A stretch of 64,000 nucleotides of DNA from Anadara kagoshimensis (taxonomy: Eukaryota; Mollusca; Bivalvia; Arcoida; Arcidae), in NCBI GenBank assembly GCA_021292105.1, contig CM037864.1, positions 40,848,514 to 40,912,513 on the forward strand, given 5' to 3'. The first letter of the stretch is position 1. The number at the start of each line of letters is the position of its first letter. The translations under genes were made by a program, and so were the position numbers. Under the pieces are notes generated by a model. That model was not told the DNA's origin. It made no database searches and worked only from the letters and a program-made list of their open reading frames with translations. Below, piece by piece: positions 48,179 to 60,125 of the stretch.

Positions 48179-49797
48179 CCCTCTTTAAAGGGGAGATAAT
48201 TGAGAATTATTGAAACTTTGTTGGTATTTTTCAAAAATCTTCTCAAAAACTATTCGGCCTGTAAAGCTTAAACTTTTGTGGAGGCATCCTTAGGAAGTGT
48301 AGATTCAAGTTTGTTCAAATCATGGTCCCCGGGGGTAGGGAGGGGCCACAAGAGGGGGATCAAGTTTTACATAGGAGTATATAGAGAAAATCTTTAAAAA
48401 TCTTCTTCTCAAAAACTATTAGGCCTGAAAAGCTCAAATTAAAATGGAAGCATCCTGAGGTAGTGTAGATTCAAGTTTGTTCAAATCATGGTCCCCGGGG
48501 GTAGGGAGGGTCACAAGAGGGGGATCAAGTTTTACATAGGAATATATAAAGAAAATTTTTAAAAATCTTTTCTCAAAAACTATTAGGCCAGAAAAGCTCA
48601 AATTAAAATGGAAGCATCCTCAGGTAGTGTAGATTCAAGTTTGTTCAAATCATAGTCCCTGGGGGTAGGGTGGGGCCACAAGAGGGGGGTCAAGTTTTAC
48701 ACAGGAATATATAGAGAGAATCTTTAAAAATCTTCTCCTCAAAAACTATTAGGCCAGGAAAGCTCAAATTAAAATGGAAGCATCCTCAGGTAGTGTAGAT
48801 TCAAGTTTGTTCAAATCATGGTCCCCGGGGGTAGGGAGGGGCCACAAGAGGGGGATCAAGTTTTACATAGGAGTATATAGAGAAAATCTTTAAAAATCTT
48901 CTTCTCAAAAACTATTAGGCCTGAAAAGCTCAAATTAAAATGGAAGCATCCTCAGGTAGTGTAGATTCAAGTTTGTTCAAATCATGGTCCCCGGGGGTAG
49001 GGAGGGGTCACAAGAGGGGGATCAAGTTTTACATAGGAATATATAAAGAAAATTTTTTAAAATCTTTTTCTCAAAAACTATTAGGCCAGAAAAGCTCAAA
49101 TTAAAATGGAAGCATCCTCAGGTAGTGTAGATTCAAGTTTGTTCAAATCATAGTCCCTGGGGGTAGGGTGGGGCCACAAGAGGGGGGTCAAGTTTTACAC
49201 AGGAATATATAGAGAGAATCTTTAAAAATCTTCTCCTCAAAAACTATTAGGCCAGGAAAGCTCAAATTAAAATGGAAGCATCCTCGGGTAGTGTAGATTC
49301 AAGTTTGTTCAAATCATGGTTAAATAATAGTGTATTTTCCATGCTGTATTCTTTTATATAAGTATTTTGATATAAAGTTAAATATATTGTTTATGAGAAA
49401 TATTAATTGTACTTGTATTTAAAAGCTAATTTTTAATGTAAATCCTGCTGTATTCTATAATTTCTATTTGCCATTTCCCGATTACAGTATTCGGCCTATG
49501 CATTTTCTCTCTTTTGAGATTGGTAGATTGCATGATGAAAATTTTTTTTTAAATTATTTCATTGGTTGAAATGCTGTAAGAAAAAGGTAACGGAATAAGC
49601 CGAGGCTTGTCGAAACATCAACCTTTTACGGTACATAGAAATACTTACAAATTGTTTAGTGAAAAGCATCGGTAGGAAGTATAGATTTCAGTTTGTACAA
49701 AACCTCCCTCCCCTGCACTCACTTCAATACTGAACTCATTTCGGCTTCTACCTAGCAAGTTGCTCAGGTGAGCGATGTGGCCCCTGGGCCTCTTGTT
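47994..49797 (-). mobile_element. Pearl-like element E5 with trimeric core
   Basis: Reverse orientation: the tail hairpin TAGCTCACCTGAGCC / GGCTCAAGTGAGCT comes first, then a (GTC)n-like stretch. The core has six monomers of 164-166 bp (starts at 48324, 48490, 48654, 48820, 48986 and 49152), and the head GGCCCCTGGGCCTCTTGTT is at the right end. Monomers 1-3 and 4-6 form two near-identical trimers. The core sequence (CCCCGGGGGTAGGGAGGGGC, AAAACTATTAGGCC) is unrelated to the E2-E4 core although the ends match. Non-coding. Confidence 0.85.
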
Positions 49798-50070
49798 TCA
49801 GGTACTCTGGTTTCCTCCAACATCAGAATACAAGTGAAGCAATCTTGGCTGGGGCATAAAACACCCATCACTTTGATCCAACATCCCAAAACTTATTGCC
49901 TTAAGTGACAGAATCTTGATTGTGGCATAGCAAAATTACTCCACTCCACCATTCCATTTGCCACATTGAGGCGCTTTGAAAGATACCTTAAAAACTGAAG
50001 CCCAGTGCCATGACAGGCATGACACTTAAGAAAATCCTCCCTGCAGATTTTCCAGAGCACACAGCAAATG
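49798..50070 (+). mobile_element. SINE, right part
   Basis: CAGGTACTCTGGTTTCCTCC continues the SINE broken at 47993. Downstream CTTAAAAACTGAAGCCCAGT and GGCATGACACTTAAG resemble 57608-57650. Confidence 0.6.
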
Positions 50071-52251
50071 TCCATTTCTACCACTTCACTTAGTATAGCT
50101 GGTGAGTGTGAGTGGTGACAATAAAGTGATAAAAATGGAATACAAGTATATAAAATGCAAGATCCCATTCAGTCTGTCAATCATTTGTCACCATACTTGG
50201 TACAACTGTAAGTCCTAAAAAAATCAATTTTCTCTGCTTTCTCCAGCCCCTTTATAATGATTATAAAGACAGACAACAAATTGGGGCACTAAATTGCAGC
50301 TTTATTGTACAAGTATGTTTAATATTAATTTTTATTATACTTTAGGATGAGAGAACAGCACTACATGAGACTGTCAGTACTCCTGAACAGTATGATAAAA
50401 AAACTGAGTGAAATAGCTTGTATGTTGATCCAGGCAGAGTGTGATATAAACACAGAGCACTGATCTTAGAGAGGTATTGTAAATGATAAAGCAACTGTTG
50501 AAAATAACCACACTTATATTTAATGGAGTAGAGTAAAATCTCATTATAATGTTCCTCAATAATTTAACATCACTTATCCACTTATTGCCACACAATTTGG
50601 TAGGACCTCAATATATCACCAAACCTCTCTATAATTTATGTACTAAAATCTGATTGAGCAAATGGTAGCAATCAATTTGGTATTTCTTAAGTTTGCTAAT
50701 TTGTATTTATATAAGTTAGTTTATTATGTCTTGCATTTTTCTTCCAACAAAAAACTGGCCTTGATGGCTGAGTGTTGAAACCCCTTGCTCACATTTGACA
50801 CAATAAAAACCCCAAAGTATAAGAAATTCTCCTCGTCTTCAGTGGTTTTCTCCATGTACTCTGGTTTTCTCCTCCATCCCAAAATTTACCCCGACTCAAT
50901 ATGAGTGAAAGAATTATCTATACTGATGTATCACACCATTACTCTACACCATGGTGTTTACTGTAGGAACAAATGTAAAACGATATGAGATGATGTAATT
51001 ATGTTCCGCATGTATACAAAATTTATTTGTATAGGTAAAAAATAACATAGCAATGCTGGTGACGGTGGAAGGGGAGTGGTTGATTATTTGTCACTAAAAG
51101 AGACTACTCTAGTTATGTAAAATTAAACTATTGTGTTATTATTATCTTGTTTTAACTTTGGTGATGATGAGATATGTATCGTCATTTTCAGCAAGAATTT
51201 CACACTACAAATACATTGTATTCATTTATATTTTGGCAGGTATATATTCAGTGCAATGCAGATCCAGTCCATTTAAAAGGCAGAGGAGAAGTGAAATATC
51301 TGAGACAAGTCTAAAGGAAAAGAGAATACATATAATATCTCATGTGTACTGGTCAACTTGCATTTAAAATATTTTGGAAGTGGTTTTAATAACTCAATTT
51401 GCACAGCTTGGCATTCAGGAATGATGTACTGGACATAACACAGCTGAACATGTTCAAGGTCTAGATTCTTAACTGCAGTTTTGCAACAAGTTGACCAGTA
51501 CTTAAAGATACTTTAGATGAACAGATTGTTCAGTTGTAATGTCTATTACTGTAAACTTAAATGCAAAAACATCAATTATATGTGCCCTTAAGCATAAATA
51601 TTTGTACTATAAAAGAGTATCAAGGTTATTTCATTACATGCAATTGTTTATGTATTATATAGATTAAAATATTATGTTGATTATTTACTTAATAGTTAAG
51701 ATTTTTCCATAGATCCCACTCCTCACTCCAAGAAAAACTGACCAACATTTAGGGGATTTTGACAGAATTTAATACTGGGGTCCACTGCTAGAACCAAGTA
51801 CACATGCAATATTAGATATTGAGCTTTTGATACTGACAATTTCATTTACACTGCCATCTGTAAATAACTATAAAATGTATATTTGTCATAAATTTATAGT
51901 AATCTATAGAGTAGAAATGTCTAGTATTTGCAGTATTTTTATGATCAAAATCTATAAAGTTGTTTTTCTTGAAAAACAATTTTCATGGAATTTTTTTTTA
52001 ATTTGGGGTGAGAAACAATATAAAAATAATTGTTTCAGCTGAAAAACTTCAAATTTATAAGCATGGTCTTTTCAATGATGTATTTTTGTGGAAATTTTCA
52101 GTCTATAATAATTTTATACTCATTTCAATCTGGTCATATCAGATATGACCAGTTTGAAATTTATGGATGGCAGTGTATATGTCTACTCCAAGGGGACATT
52201 GGTGACAGATTGGTCAGTGTGGGTGCTCAGAGATCACATCTTTTAGAGATC
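50071..52251. other. No recognisable gene
   Basis: AT-rich. A SINE-tail fragment (GTACTCTGGTTTTCTCCTCC) lies near 50857. No supported exon. Confidence 0.4.
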
Positions 52252-52700
52252 ACTGCGGTAGCTCAGTTGGTAGAATGCTCGCTCCGTAAGTGACAGGTTG
52301 TGGGTTCAATCCCCAGCCTGGTCTGAGCCAAGACTTGAAAGTGGGTAATGACTGTTCTTTCGTCAAGCACTCTGCATTACAAAATGAAAGTCACAGTTAT
52401 TTCGTATGGGAATTGAAAAAAACGAGGTCCCTTGTCACGGTGGGCTTGGCACTCTAAAGAACCCTGCTGTATAATGCCATCAACACAACGCACACACAAA
52501 ATTTCTGCACTTTTGCCTATAGCTGGCGGCGTCTTGACATAAATGAAATTTTCAAGGATGCTTAACACCATTACTCAACTCTTACAAAGTTTGAATCCAA
52601 CTTAGGACTAGTCCCAGTTGATGAGTCAATGATGTCGGTGGTTTTTTCAGGCACTCCAGATTCCTCCAACAATCCTGAAATGACCCACCTAGATTTAAGT
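52252..52700 (+). mobile_element. tRNA-derived SINE
   Basis: The head CACTGCGGTAGCTCAGTTGG with GCTCGCTCCGTAAGTG and GGGTTCAATCCCC gives the clearest box A/box B of the family here. The body is colinear with 35119-35460, and a tail domain (GCACTCCAGATTCCTCC) lies near 52652. Confidence 0.8.
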
Positions 52701-52931
52701 GAAATAATCTAGATTGGGCATAAACTTTACTTTAGTTACAACAGTAAATTTTAAAAAGAGGTGTCTGTGACTTGGGATATGAGCAAAATGGTTCCAAATG
52801 AATTTGATTTTTGGCATTGTGTCATGTTGCTACTTGTTGCCAAATTAGTACAATATCCTCACAACAAGAAGGTGTGTACAACTCATAGATGCAGTCAATT
52901 GTTTGTAGTCTACCAGTTACACTTGCCATTT

Positions 52932-54122
52932 AATTATACCCCCCCTCAAACGCTTGTCTGTCTGTCTGTCCATCTGTCCTGCTTCGTGTCCGGAACAGAA
53001 CTTTTGAACTGTAGCACCTAGGATAATCAAACTTGGTATGTTGATGCATCATGGGAAGGCGATGTGTCATGTACCAAATTTAGGTCACTGTGACCTTGAC
53101 TTTGACCTTTGATCTCTATCATCAGTATGATAGTAAAACCTTGTGCATCTTCGTGTCCGGAACAGAACTTTTGTACCGTAGCACCTGGGATTATCAAACT
53201 TGGTATGCGGATGCATCATGGGAAGGTGATGTGTCATGTACAAAATTTAGGTCACTGTTACTTTGACCTTTGACCTCTGTGATAGTAAAACCTTGTGCAT
53301 CTTCGTGTCTGGAACAGAACTTTTGTACCGTAGCACCTAGGATTATCAAACTTGGTATGTTGATGCATCATGGGAAGGCAATGTGACATGTACCAAATTT
53401 ATGTCACTGTGACCTTGACTTTAACCTCTATATTAGTAAAACCTTGTGCATCTTCGTGTCCGGAACAGAACTTTTGTACCATAGCACCTAGGATTATCAA
53501 ACTTGGTATATGGATGCATCATGGGAAGGCGATGTGTCATGTACCAAATTTAGGTCACTGTGACCTTGACTTTTACCTTTGACCTATGATATGAGGAGTA
53601 CCCATTTTGTTTAATCAACTCCTCTTACAGCTTTTAACCAAGAAGTCTGAAACTTTGCAGGATGTTTCTATATACATTGAACATGTGCACCTCCTATTTT
53701 TGTTGGATTATATTATTTTGTTCATATTTTATGGGTAGTTTAACTTAGTCATTTTTCAACAATATTCCATATGAGGGATACCCGTTTTGTGTAATCAACT
53801 CCTCTTACAGCTTTTAACAAACAAGTCTGAAACTTTACAGGATGTTTCTATATACATTGAACATGTGCACCTCCTTTTTTGGCTGGATTATATAGTTACT
53901 TCATTATATGTGATCGATTTTTTTAAAACTATGCATAGATATTGAGCATCATAAGAACATGTGAACCTGCCATTATCTGTTTCATCACATGTATGTTGTC
54001 GAATTATTAACATTTTCATACACAGAATTTTTCACATTACAATTTGGCCATACATACAATTTGTCCCCAGATCAAAAGTTGGGAACGGTTGGTTTTAGCC
54101 TCTTTCAGAGACCGTTCTAGTT
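52932..54122 (-). mobile_element. AACTAGAAC...GGGGGGTATAA element with tandem core
   Basis: On the minus strand it starts AACTAGAACGGTCTCTGAAAG (54122 downward) and ends GAGGGGGGTATAA. The core has four units of about 150-165 bp with CTTCGTGTCCGGAACAGAAC (52983, 53150, 53301 and 53451) and two of about 165 bp with TAATCAACTCCTCTTACAGC (53610 and 53795). The ends match the single-unit relatives at 7159, 17536 and 58195. Confidence 0.7.
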
Positions 54123-54285
54123 ACTCTAGCTGTATTACTGTTAAAGTTTGGTGGCCCTCGGAAGTGATGGACTGGCAGTGTGCGATGATAAAGACCACCC
54201 GAGGGAAATTTGGGTGAAATTTCCCACTTGGGACCATGGGAAACTAAACAATGATGAGAGGAATGTAGCGGTCACGGTAGATCAT

Positions 54286-54365
54286 AAGTAGAGCACTCGC
54301 CTATAGTGCAGAAGTTCCCGGGTTCGATCTCCAGTCCGATCCTGCATTTTTCTTTCTGCTACATT
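54286..54365 (+). repeat. tRNA-derived SINE head
   Basis: AAGTAGAGCACTCGCCTATA and CGGGTTCGATCTCC with CATTTTTCTTTCTGCTAC, the same order as 251-330. Downstream, TTTGGTCCAGAACGAGGC is repeated 47 bp apart. Confidence 0.6.
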
Positions 54366-54584
54366 TGGTCCAGAACGAGGCTTGAAATCTCGACCCGAGT
54401 TCCAATGCATTTGGTCCAGAACGAGGCCTGTCTATTATATTTTTTGTATCACGAAATGCGAAAAATGCGTTTCGTTGAGTGACAGCGATGTTGTTCTTGT
54501 CGTTGAACCAAGTCTGTGGTGTAATAGTGGCACCAACCGGTTTCAGCCAGATTTCGTTGAGCAAAGGCACAAGAATTTGAAATT

Positions 54585-54620
54585 ATTCTCTAGATTGTTC
54601 CATTCTTTCCCGCGAAACCC
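54585..54620 (-). repeat. Inverted fragment of the GAATGGAACAATCTAGAGG repeat
   Basis: CTCTAGATTGTTCCATTC followed by TTTCCCGCGAAACCCC. The same piece occurs at 59328-59370, with GGTGTCGCCA following in both. Confidence 0.7.
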
Positions 54621-54654
54621 CTTAAGGTGTCGCCAAACTAGTAAAGGACATTAC

Positions 54655-55520
54655 CACACTAAGTAAAGAATGGAACAATCTAGAGGATTAGTTCCGAATT
54701 CATTCGGAACATCCTCTGGATGTGAAATGATAAAGGCGACAACTTTCTCCTTTTTTGCCGCATATTCTTGCATCTTGGGAACCTTGAAAACTACTGCATA
54801 GATTTTGCTAAAAATTTCTGAGGTTATGGAGTCTAATGCGATCTAGCTATCTAACTTGGTGCAATTTTTGGGAAAATTCGGGATCATACTTAATTTTGGG
54901 TCAAACATGCAAAAAATGAATTTTTCATAAAAAAATTCTTTTTGACAGTTGTTTATCCCTCCTGCTCAATAACCGTTCATTGTACGAAAAAGTCGTCCAT
55001 TGACCGAAAAAAGTTTAGGATATTGCGGAAAAAACGGTATTTTCATATTTTTTCTATGTTGTACACAAAATCCACAATAAGTGTTCAAAGTTGACCCTAT
55101 CATCTAAAATAAAAAAAATCCGCGAACTGGCACGTGCAGCCGTTGAATGAAAATTTTCCACATTAAACAGCTTGTTTTTGAAACGCCACTTTAGTTATCA
55201 ACTTGAAAATCGGTCAAAATATATTTTAAAGTATTAAGAAAATAACGGTATTTTTGTATTTTTTCCATTTTATGTAGAAAATTCATAATTAATGTTTGAA
55301 TTCAACCCTGTCTGCCAATATAAAAAAGTCCGCCGAAATGCACGTGGTAAATCGTATGATTTCAATGACAAGGTCAAAGTTCAATGCATCACTTAACCAA
55401 TCAGCGTTCGGCAACTCCAACCCTCCCCAACTGCCAAAGAAGCCATTTTGAACTTGAACTACAGACAAAACATGGCGTTGAAACTTGAAAGTTTACTCGA
55501 GGCTTTATCCGATACACTGA
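54655..55520 (+). repeat. GAATGGAACAATCTAGAGG repeat, copy 2, uninterrupted
   Basis: Homologous to 34040-34460 plus 37599-37990. At 55076-55100 it shows the empty target site of the CACAGTG element (GTGTTCAAAGTTGACCCTA). Near 55400 is a CCAAT-box-like AACCAATCAGCG. An ATG at 55471 opens MALKLESLLEALSDTLTDRL, followed at once by a stop that overlaps a possible donor (CT/GTAAGG). Whether this is a first exon is uncertain. Confidence 0.7.
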
Positions 55521-57473
55521 CAGATAGACTGTAAGGGTACGTTTCTAATGACGATGGTGTTAGTTCTCCGAAAAACGGAGGGAAGTATAACAGAAACAAA
55601 CCTTCTTTGTTATCAACCATTGTGACATGTGGATTTACCAAAACACCCAGAAGGATTTTTCGGCAATATAATGTCAGGTTAGTATAGTTAGACCATTGGT
55701 TTTGTTTATGTGAAACGTTCGTGAAACCAGACAAAGTGATTATTCCAAGTAATTTGCTTTTTAGATCCCGAGATCGGCATCAAACAGAAGCTACTCCTCG
55801 GACAATGTGCCATAATTTTCTACAGTACAGGCTTGTCGAAAGTTTAATTCTGAGCCGTTCATCTCTCAGCAACTGGAGTTGTCGATAGCTCGGCAAATAT
55901 TTCATGGGGCCTCGGCACTTTTGTCTACAGCTTGCTGCTAATCCAGTACTCTAATTAGCTGGGGAAACAAAGCGATACACCTGCAACAGGGGGAGGGGAT
56001 GGGGGGAGGGAGCTGAACTTGTTGGTAAATAATTTATGCACTGTCAATGCGAAGTATACATGTAAGCGCCAAAGGCGAGTTTTTCTAGGGGGTATGAGGG
56101 CATAAAAAATATAACAAAAATGATACATTTTCCATGAATTTCGACCTTTATCTACAAAAAACAAATTAAATAAAATTGGATAAATTTTTAGAATTAATTT
56201 TTCAAAAGCAAAGCATTTGTCTCCATTGATACTTGGTATCTATTTTTTATGGTATTTTGACATATGTAATTCAAATATCAGTGCTGTTAGTTGCAGGGGA
56301 AATGGTTGAACTGGTAAATATGGACAAGTAAATATGATGAAATTTGTTGTGTTCGTTGAATTTTGAGATTTTCTTGAAAATCTTGAAGTGACCATGTAGT
56401 TGTTTGAATGGGTTGTGATTTGGGTGTACATGTGCTACCAGCCCATCCGTTCTTGCAAATTTTAGCTTGTCAAGGCACTGTGCAATAATAGTGTGTTTAC
56501 CCAACTCAGTTTACAACCCATCATGACACTTTTTCTCTATCTAAGCAGTAAAGTTAGTACCGTTTTAATGGCCGGACTGTAAAATGTACAAATTTGCCAC
56601 AAGAACTTGTCTAGCATGACTCAGACTTGGACTATTTGGCTAGTAAGTTCTGATTAAACCCAAAACAAATTCGAACGACCACGGCTTTTCTATAACTGAA
56701 ATGTACATCGATTCATATGCATTGGGTTAACTTTTGTTTTGCTGTCAAGTTTTAAAATATACCGGTAACTGTCATAGAATTAGTTTTACCATTTTTAAAT
56801 ATGATATTTGACAAAATTAACTTACACAAGGTCATATGTGCACATGCCCAGCTACGCCGTTGTACTAGAGTCCTTCCTTATTTTAGATGACTTCATATAC
56901 ATGTATAAGATTACAAAAGTGTGCATGTGTTGTGCATGTAATGTTAATTATTATTTTTGAACAATCTAAATTATGTTTCAGAATGTGAATTGCATATTAC
57001 TGATAAGCTAATATAGATTGTGATTTGCTACCACACCACTGGGCACCAATTTGGTATTTATGATTGGTACCCATCCCAAGTCAGAAGTATTATAATCAGT
57101 TACCCAACATGTGTTTCCCCCTAATTTTTCAGTCTTACTTTTAGTGTATTCTTGATGGACCTTGCTATTTCCAAGAACATTTTATCAGCTACTGAGCTAT
57201 GTCCATCTCGCACTCAGAAGTGAGATTCTAACCTAGGTATTGAGAGACACTGATCTGTAACAGTAAGCTTGTGTTTTATCTATTTAGATAACTTAATCAT
57301 CAAGACCTTGGCTTCACAGTATAAAAATTACATTGTTAGCTCAATAGGTTTTTTCAGGTACTCTGATTTCCTCAACCCTCTCAGAATTGAAACCTTCAGA
57401 ATTTACCTCTTTGTTATAACATAAGAATCTTGAGTGGGGTATTATACAGCGTCACTCACTCCATCATTCAGAA
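55521..57473. other. No recognisable gene
   Basis: Includes a G-rich stretch near 55988-56012. No splice-supported exon or repeat family was recognised. Confidence 0.4.
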
Positions 57474-57690
57474 ACCACTGCAGTAGCTCAATCATTAGAT
57501 TGCTTGCTCCATATGTGGGAGGTTGTGGGTTCGAATCCCAGCCACTTAAAAATAAGTACTGACTGTTATTTTACCATAAATTGAGCATTTAGAACACAAA
57601 GAGACCTTAAAAACTTATGTCCCGTGCCACGGCAGGTGTGATACATAAAAAAACCTCACCGCACATTTGATCATGTTGATCACTGGTGAG
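57474..57690 (+). mobile_element. tRNA-derived SINE
   Basis: Head CACTGCAGTAGCTCAATCAT and GGGTTCGAATCCC, then CTTAAAAACTTATGTCCCGT and CACGGCAGGTGTGATAC. Confidence 0.7.
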
Positions 57691-58194
57691 TTTTTAAATT
57701 TTTATGTACTTATTTATATAATTTAATCAGATTTTTTTATTTCTTGAAATCTACTTCTATCCTGGAATAGAATGCGTTGCTTTGTGGTCCGTTTTAATTT
57801 TCTGTTGCAGCTTTGATGGTTCATCAACTAAACCACCTATCAATATACAGCTGGTTTGGATGTCAGCAATTTGACAGCCTGAAACAGGATCTTGAAGAAT
57901 CTTGACTGGGGAAGTAATTAAAAATAAAACACCATTAGCCCACTCCATCAAGATAAGTGATAGAATATTAGAATCTTAACCAGTATGAAGCATCATTACT
58001 CAACTTCACCAACTCTTAGTACAAGTGAAAAAATCTAGTCTGGGAAGTAAAACACCATTTCTAGACTCCCATCATCTCAGAACTGACCGTCTCAATATAA
58101 GTGAAAGAATCTTGACTTGGGTGTAAATAGTTTTTATCCATTTCACCATTCCCGAACTGATCGTCTAGATACATGCCAGTATAATATAACTGGT
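57691..58194. repeat. SINE-tail-like repeated units
   Basis: Three diverged units with AGTGA(T/A)AGAAT.TT.. and CACCATT(A/T).C.CAC/CATC motifs (57890-58160) resemble the 3' parts of the local SINEs. Confidence 0.4.
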
Positions 58195-58452
58195 TTTTAT
58201 ACCCCCGCTTAAAAAGTTGGGGTATATACCGGTAGTGATAGGGGTGTCCGTTCGTCCTTCCGTTACACCCTTAGGGTACCTATCTCTTATCCGCAACTTC
58301 TCCTAAACCGTTCAATGGATTTTCATGAAACTTTTACACAATCTTTGTGATATAATGTAGATGTGCACTTTCTATTTAAAAATTTGATCCGATGGATTTT
58401 TGGGAGCAGGGGGTATTTTTTTGTGAGCTTGTGGCTCACAGTTTTTCTAGTT
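58195..58452 (-). mobile_element. AACTAGAA...GGGGGTATAA element, single-unit form
   Basis: The minus strand runs from AACTAGAAAAACTGTGAGCC to GCGGGGGTATAAAAA. It shares ends with 7159-7419, and an internal GGGGTATATACCGGTAG lies near 58219. Confidence 0.6.
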
Positions 58453-58495
58453 CTTAACTAAAGTCAAGAGTATTTTTACTTATATCAAGGCAGTT

Positions 58496-58745
58496 ATATC
58501 GTGAATGATGGAGGAAACTGGAGTGCCAAGAGAAAACCACAGACCTTTGGAAAGCAAACCAACAAATTTTCTCACACTAAGATGTATTAAACCAACATGG
58601 CCTTTTACTTGCGTAATGGTTGCTTAGTGGTAAATACCTTTGTGAACAGAAAAGAGACTCAGAGACAAACGCACATGGAAAACCTATACTTTGAATCTGG
58701 GCCCTTCCCATACTAACAGAATGCTTTGCCATTGAGCTACCTGGT
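58496..58745 (-). mobile_element. SINE central domain plus tRNA-like head
   Basis: Reverse SINE domain (GGAGGAAACTGGAGTGCC, AGAGAAAACCACAGACC, AAATTTTCTCACAC) is followed by a tRNA-like segment (GGTTGCTTAGTGGTAAATAC) and a second reverse one (TTGCCATTGAGCTACCTGG). Confidence 0.6.
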
Positions 58746-58939
58746 CACTTGTTGAGCACAATCCCTCACACCTTAATCGATCGATTGAATGAGTTTTTCC
58801 TAGTCTAGAATATTTCACTTATATCAAGACGTCACCAGGTCTGTTTTAAACATTTGTCAGTTTTGACAGGCAAGTACTGTAGATACGAGTACCAGCCTAA
58901 CCTGGACACCCCATGTAGACAGTGTGTCATTTACATATG

Positions 58940-59325
58940 TAATTAAAGGTCATGAGTTCAAAGGTCAAGGTCATAGAAAAATGGTTAATTATCTGGAAAA
59001 CTATCAATTTTTATACATACATTTGTATATGGGCATGTATATTGGATTGCCATAGGTATTTGTACAACGTTCATTTGAGATGTAAATGAAGGTCATGAGT
59101 TCATAGGTCAAGGTCATGGATACAAAAAATATGTAAATTGTTAATTATCTGGAAATTTAAAGTTTTTATATAGGTATAGGCATGTATATTGGAATATTGT
59201 AGGTATTGATACAACGGTCATTTTGCTGTAAGGTCAAGGTCACAGATGCAAAAGTATACTGAAATGGTTAATTGTCTGGAAAACTATCAACTTTTTGTAC
59301 AGGCATGTGTATTGAAATACAATTG
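58940..59325 (-). repeat. Isolated pearl-core monomers, inverted
   Basis: About three units in reverse complement of the E2-E4 monomer (AAAGGTCAAGGTCA, GGTTAATTATCTGGAAAACT, GGCATGTATATTGGA). Neither the AACAAGAGGCCC head nor the AGGTGAGCTA tail is present. Confidence 0.75.
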
Positions 59326-59327
59326 GA

Positions 59328-59530
59328 ATCCTCTAGATTGTTCCATTCTTTCCCGCGAAACCCCTCAAGGTGTCGCCATACTAGTAAAAAAAACTACACT
59401 AAAAACAATATTATGTTGACACATAGTGGCTTCCATTTTGATAAAAAAATCTATAAGTAAAAATCTTACCCATAGGGGATGTGCTGAGTCTAAATGACAA
59501 ATAAAAACAGAAATACTACTTAGGATACCT
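59328..59530 (-). repeat. Inverted repeat-family fragments
   Basis: 59328-59370 matches 54585-54620 (CTCTAGATTGTTCCATTC). 59417-59530 matches 33826-33945 (TGGCTTCCATTTTGATAAAA). Confidence 0.65.
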
Positions 59531-59784
59531 TAGAACAAAGGCCTTACGGTAATCGACGTAGGAAGACATGTACTATACAAGGTTCATTGTTCTCTACAAA
59601 TCATTTTTGGTAAATAGATTTTGTTCATGTAATATATATTTTAGTTCTGTCAAATCCCATCAATATTATCATCTGGAAACCAACATGGCAGCTGTTGCCA
59701 CTGCAGATGAAATTCCTTAGTGTCTCCTGAAAGGCAACATCCTGGTATTTTGTTCCTGTTTTCAAGGTCAGCCAAATCCCTGGG

Positions 59785-60125
59785 TTTACTAGTGAAATAT
59801 TGTCTTTTCCTCTCTGTATAATTGGGTTCAATAGCCTACTGTGCCATACCCCCAAAAACTGGTGTAGAATGGTTATTTCTATTCCGTCTTATTTGTTCAT
59901 TTGGTTCAATACTGTTCCATGCGAAATGCTGTAATGTTTTTGCAAAACTATTGTTTCCATGTCATCTTATTTATTCATTGAGGTTCAGTTGTGTTCCATG
60001 TGAAACCCCATAAAATTGATACAGAACGAGTAATATTATTTCCATTTCATCCTATTTATTCAATGGGATTCAACAGTGTTCCATTATGATACCCCAAATT
60101 TTTTGTGTGGAACTATTGTTTCCAT
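59785..60125. repeat. Degenerate minisatellite of about 80 bp
   Basis: Four units with GGTTCAATA.TGTTCCAT (59824, 59904, 59981 and 60068), each followed by CC(C)..AAA and TATTTCCAT/TGTTTCCAT. Confidence 0.75.

Noticed and set aside
52252-52330. Functional tRNA-Thr-like gene
   Set aside because: The box A/B head is good, but it continues into a SINE body shared with several other copies.
55471-55533. First exon MALKLESLLEALSDTLTDRL with donor CT/GTAAGG
   Set aside because: Only 20 codons in a repeat family, with no downstream exon found; kept as a note under the repeat rather than called as a gene.
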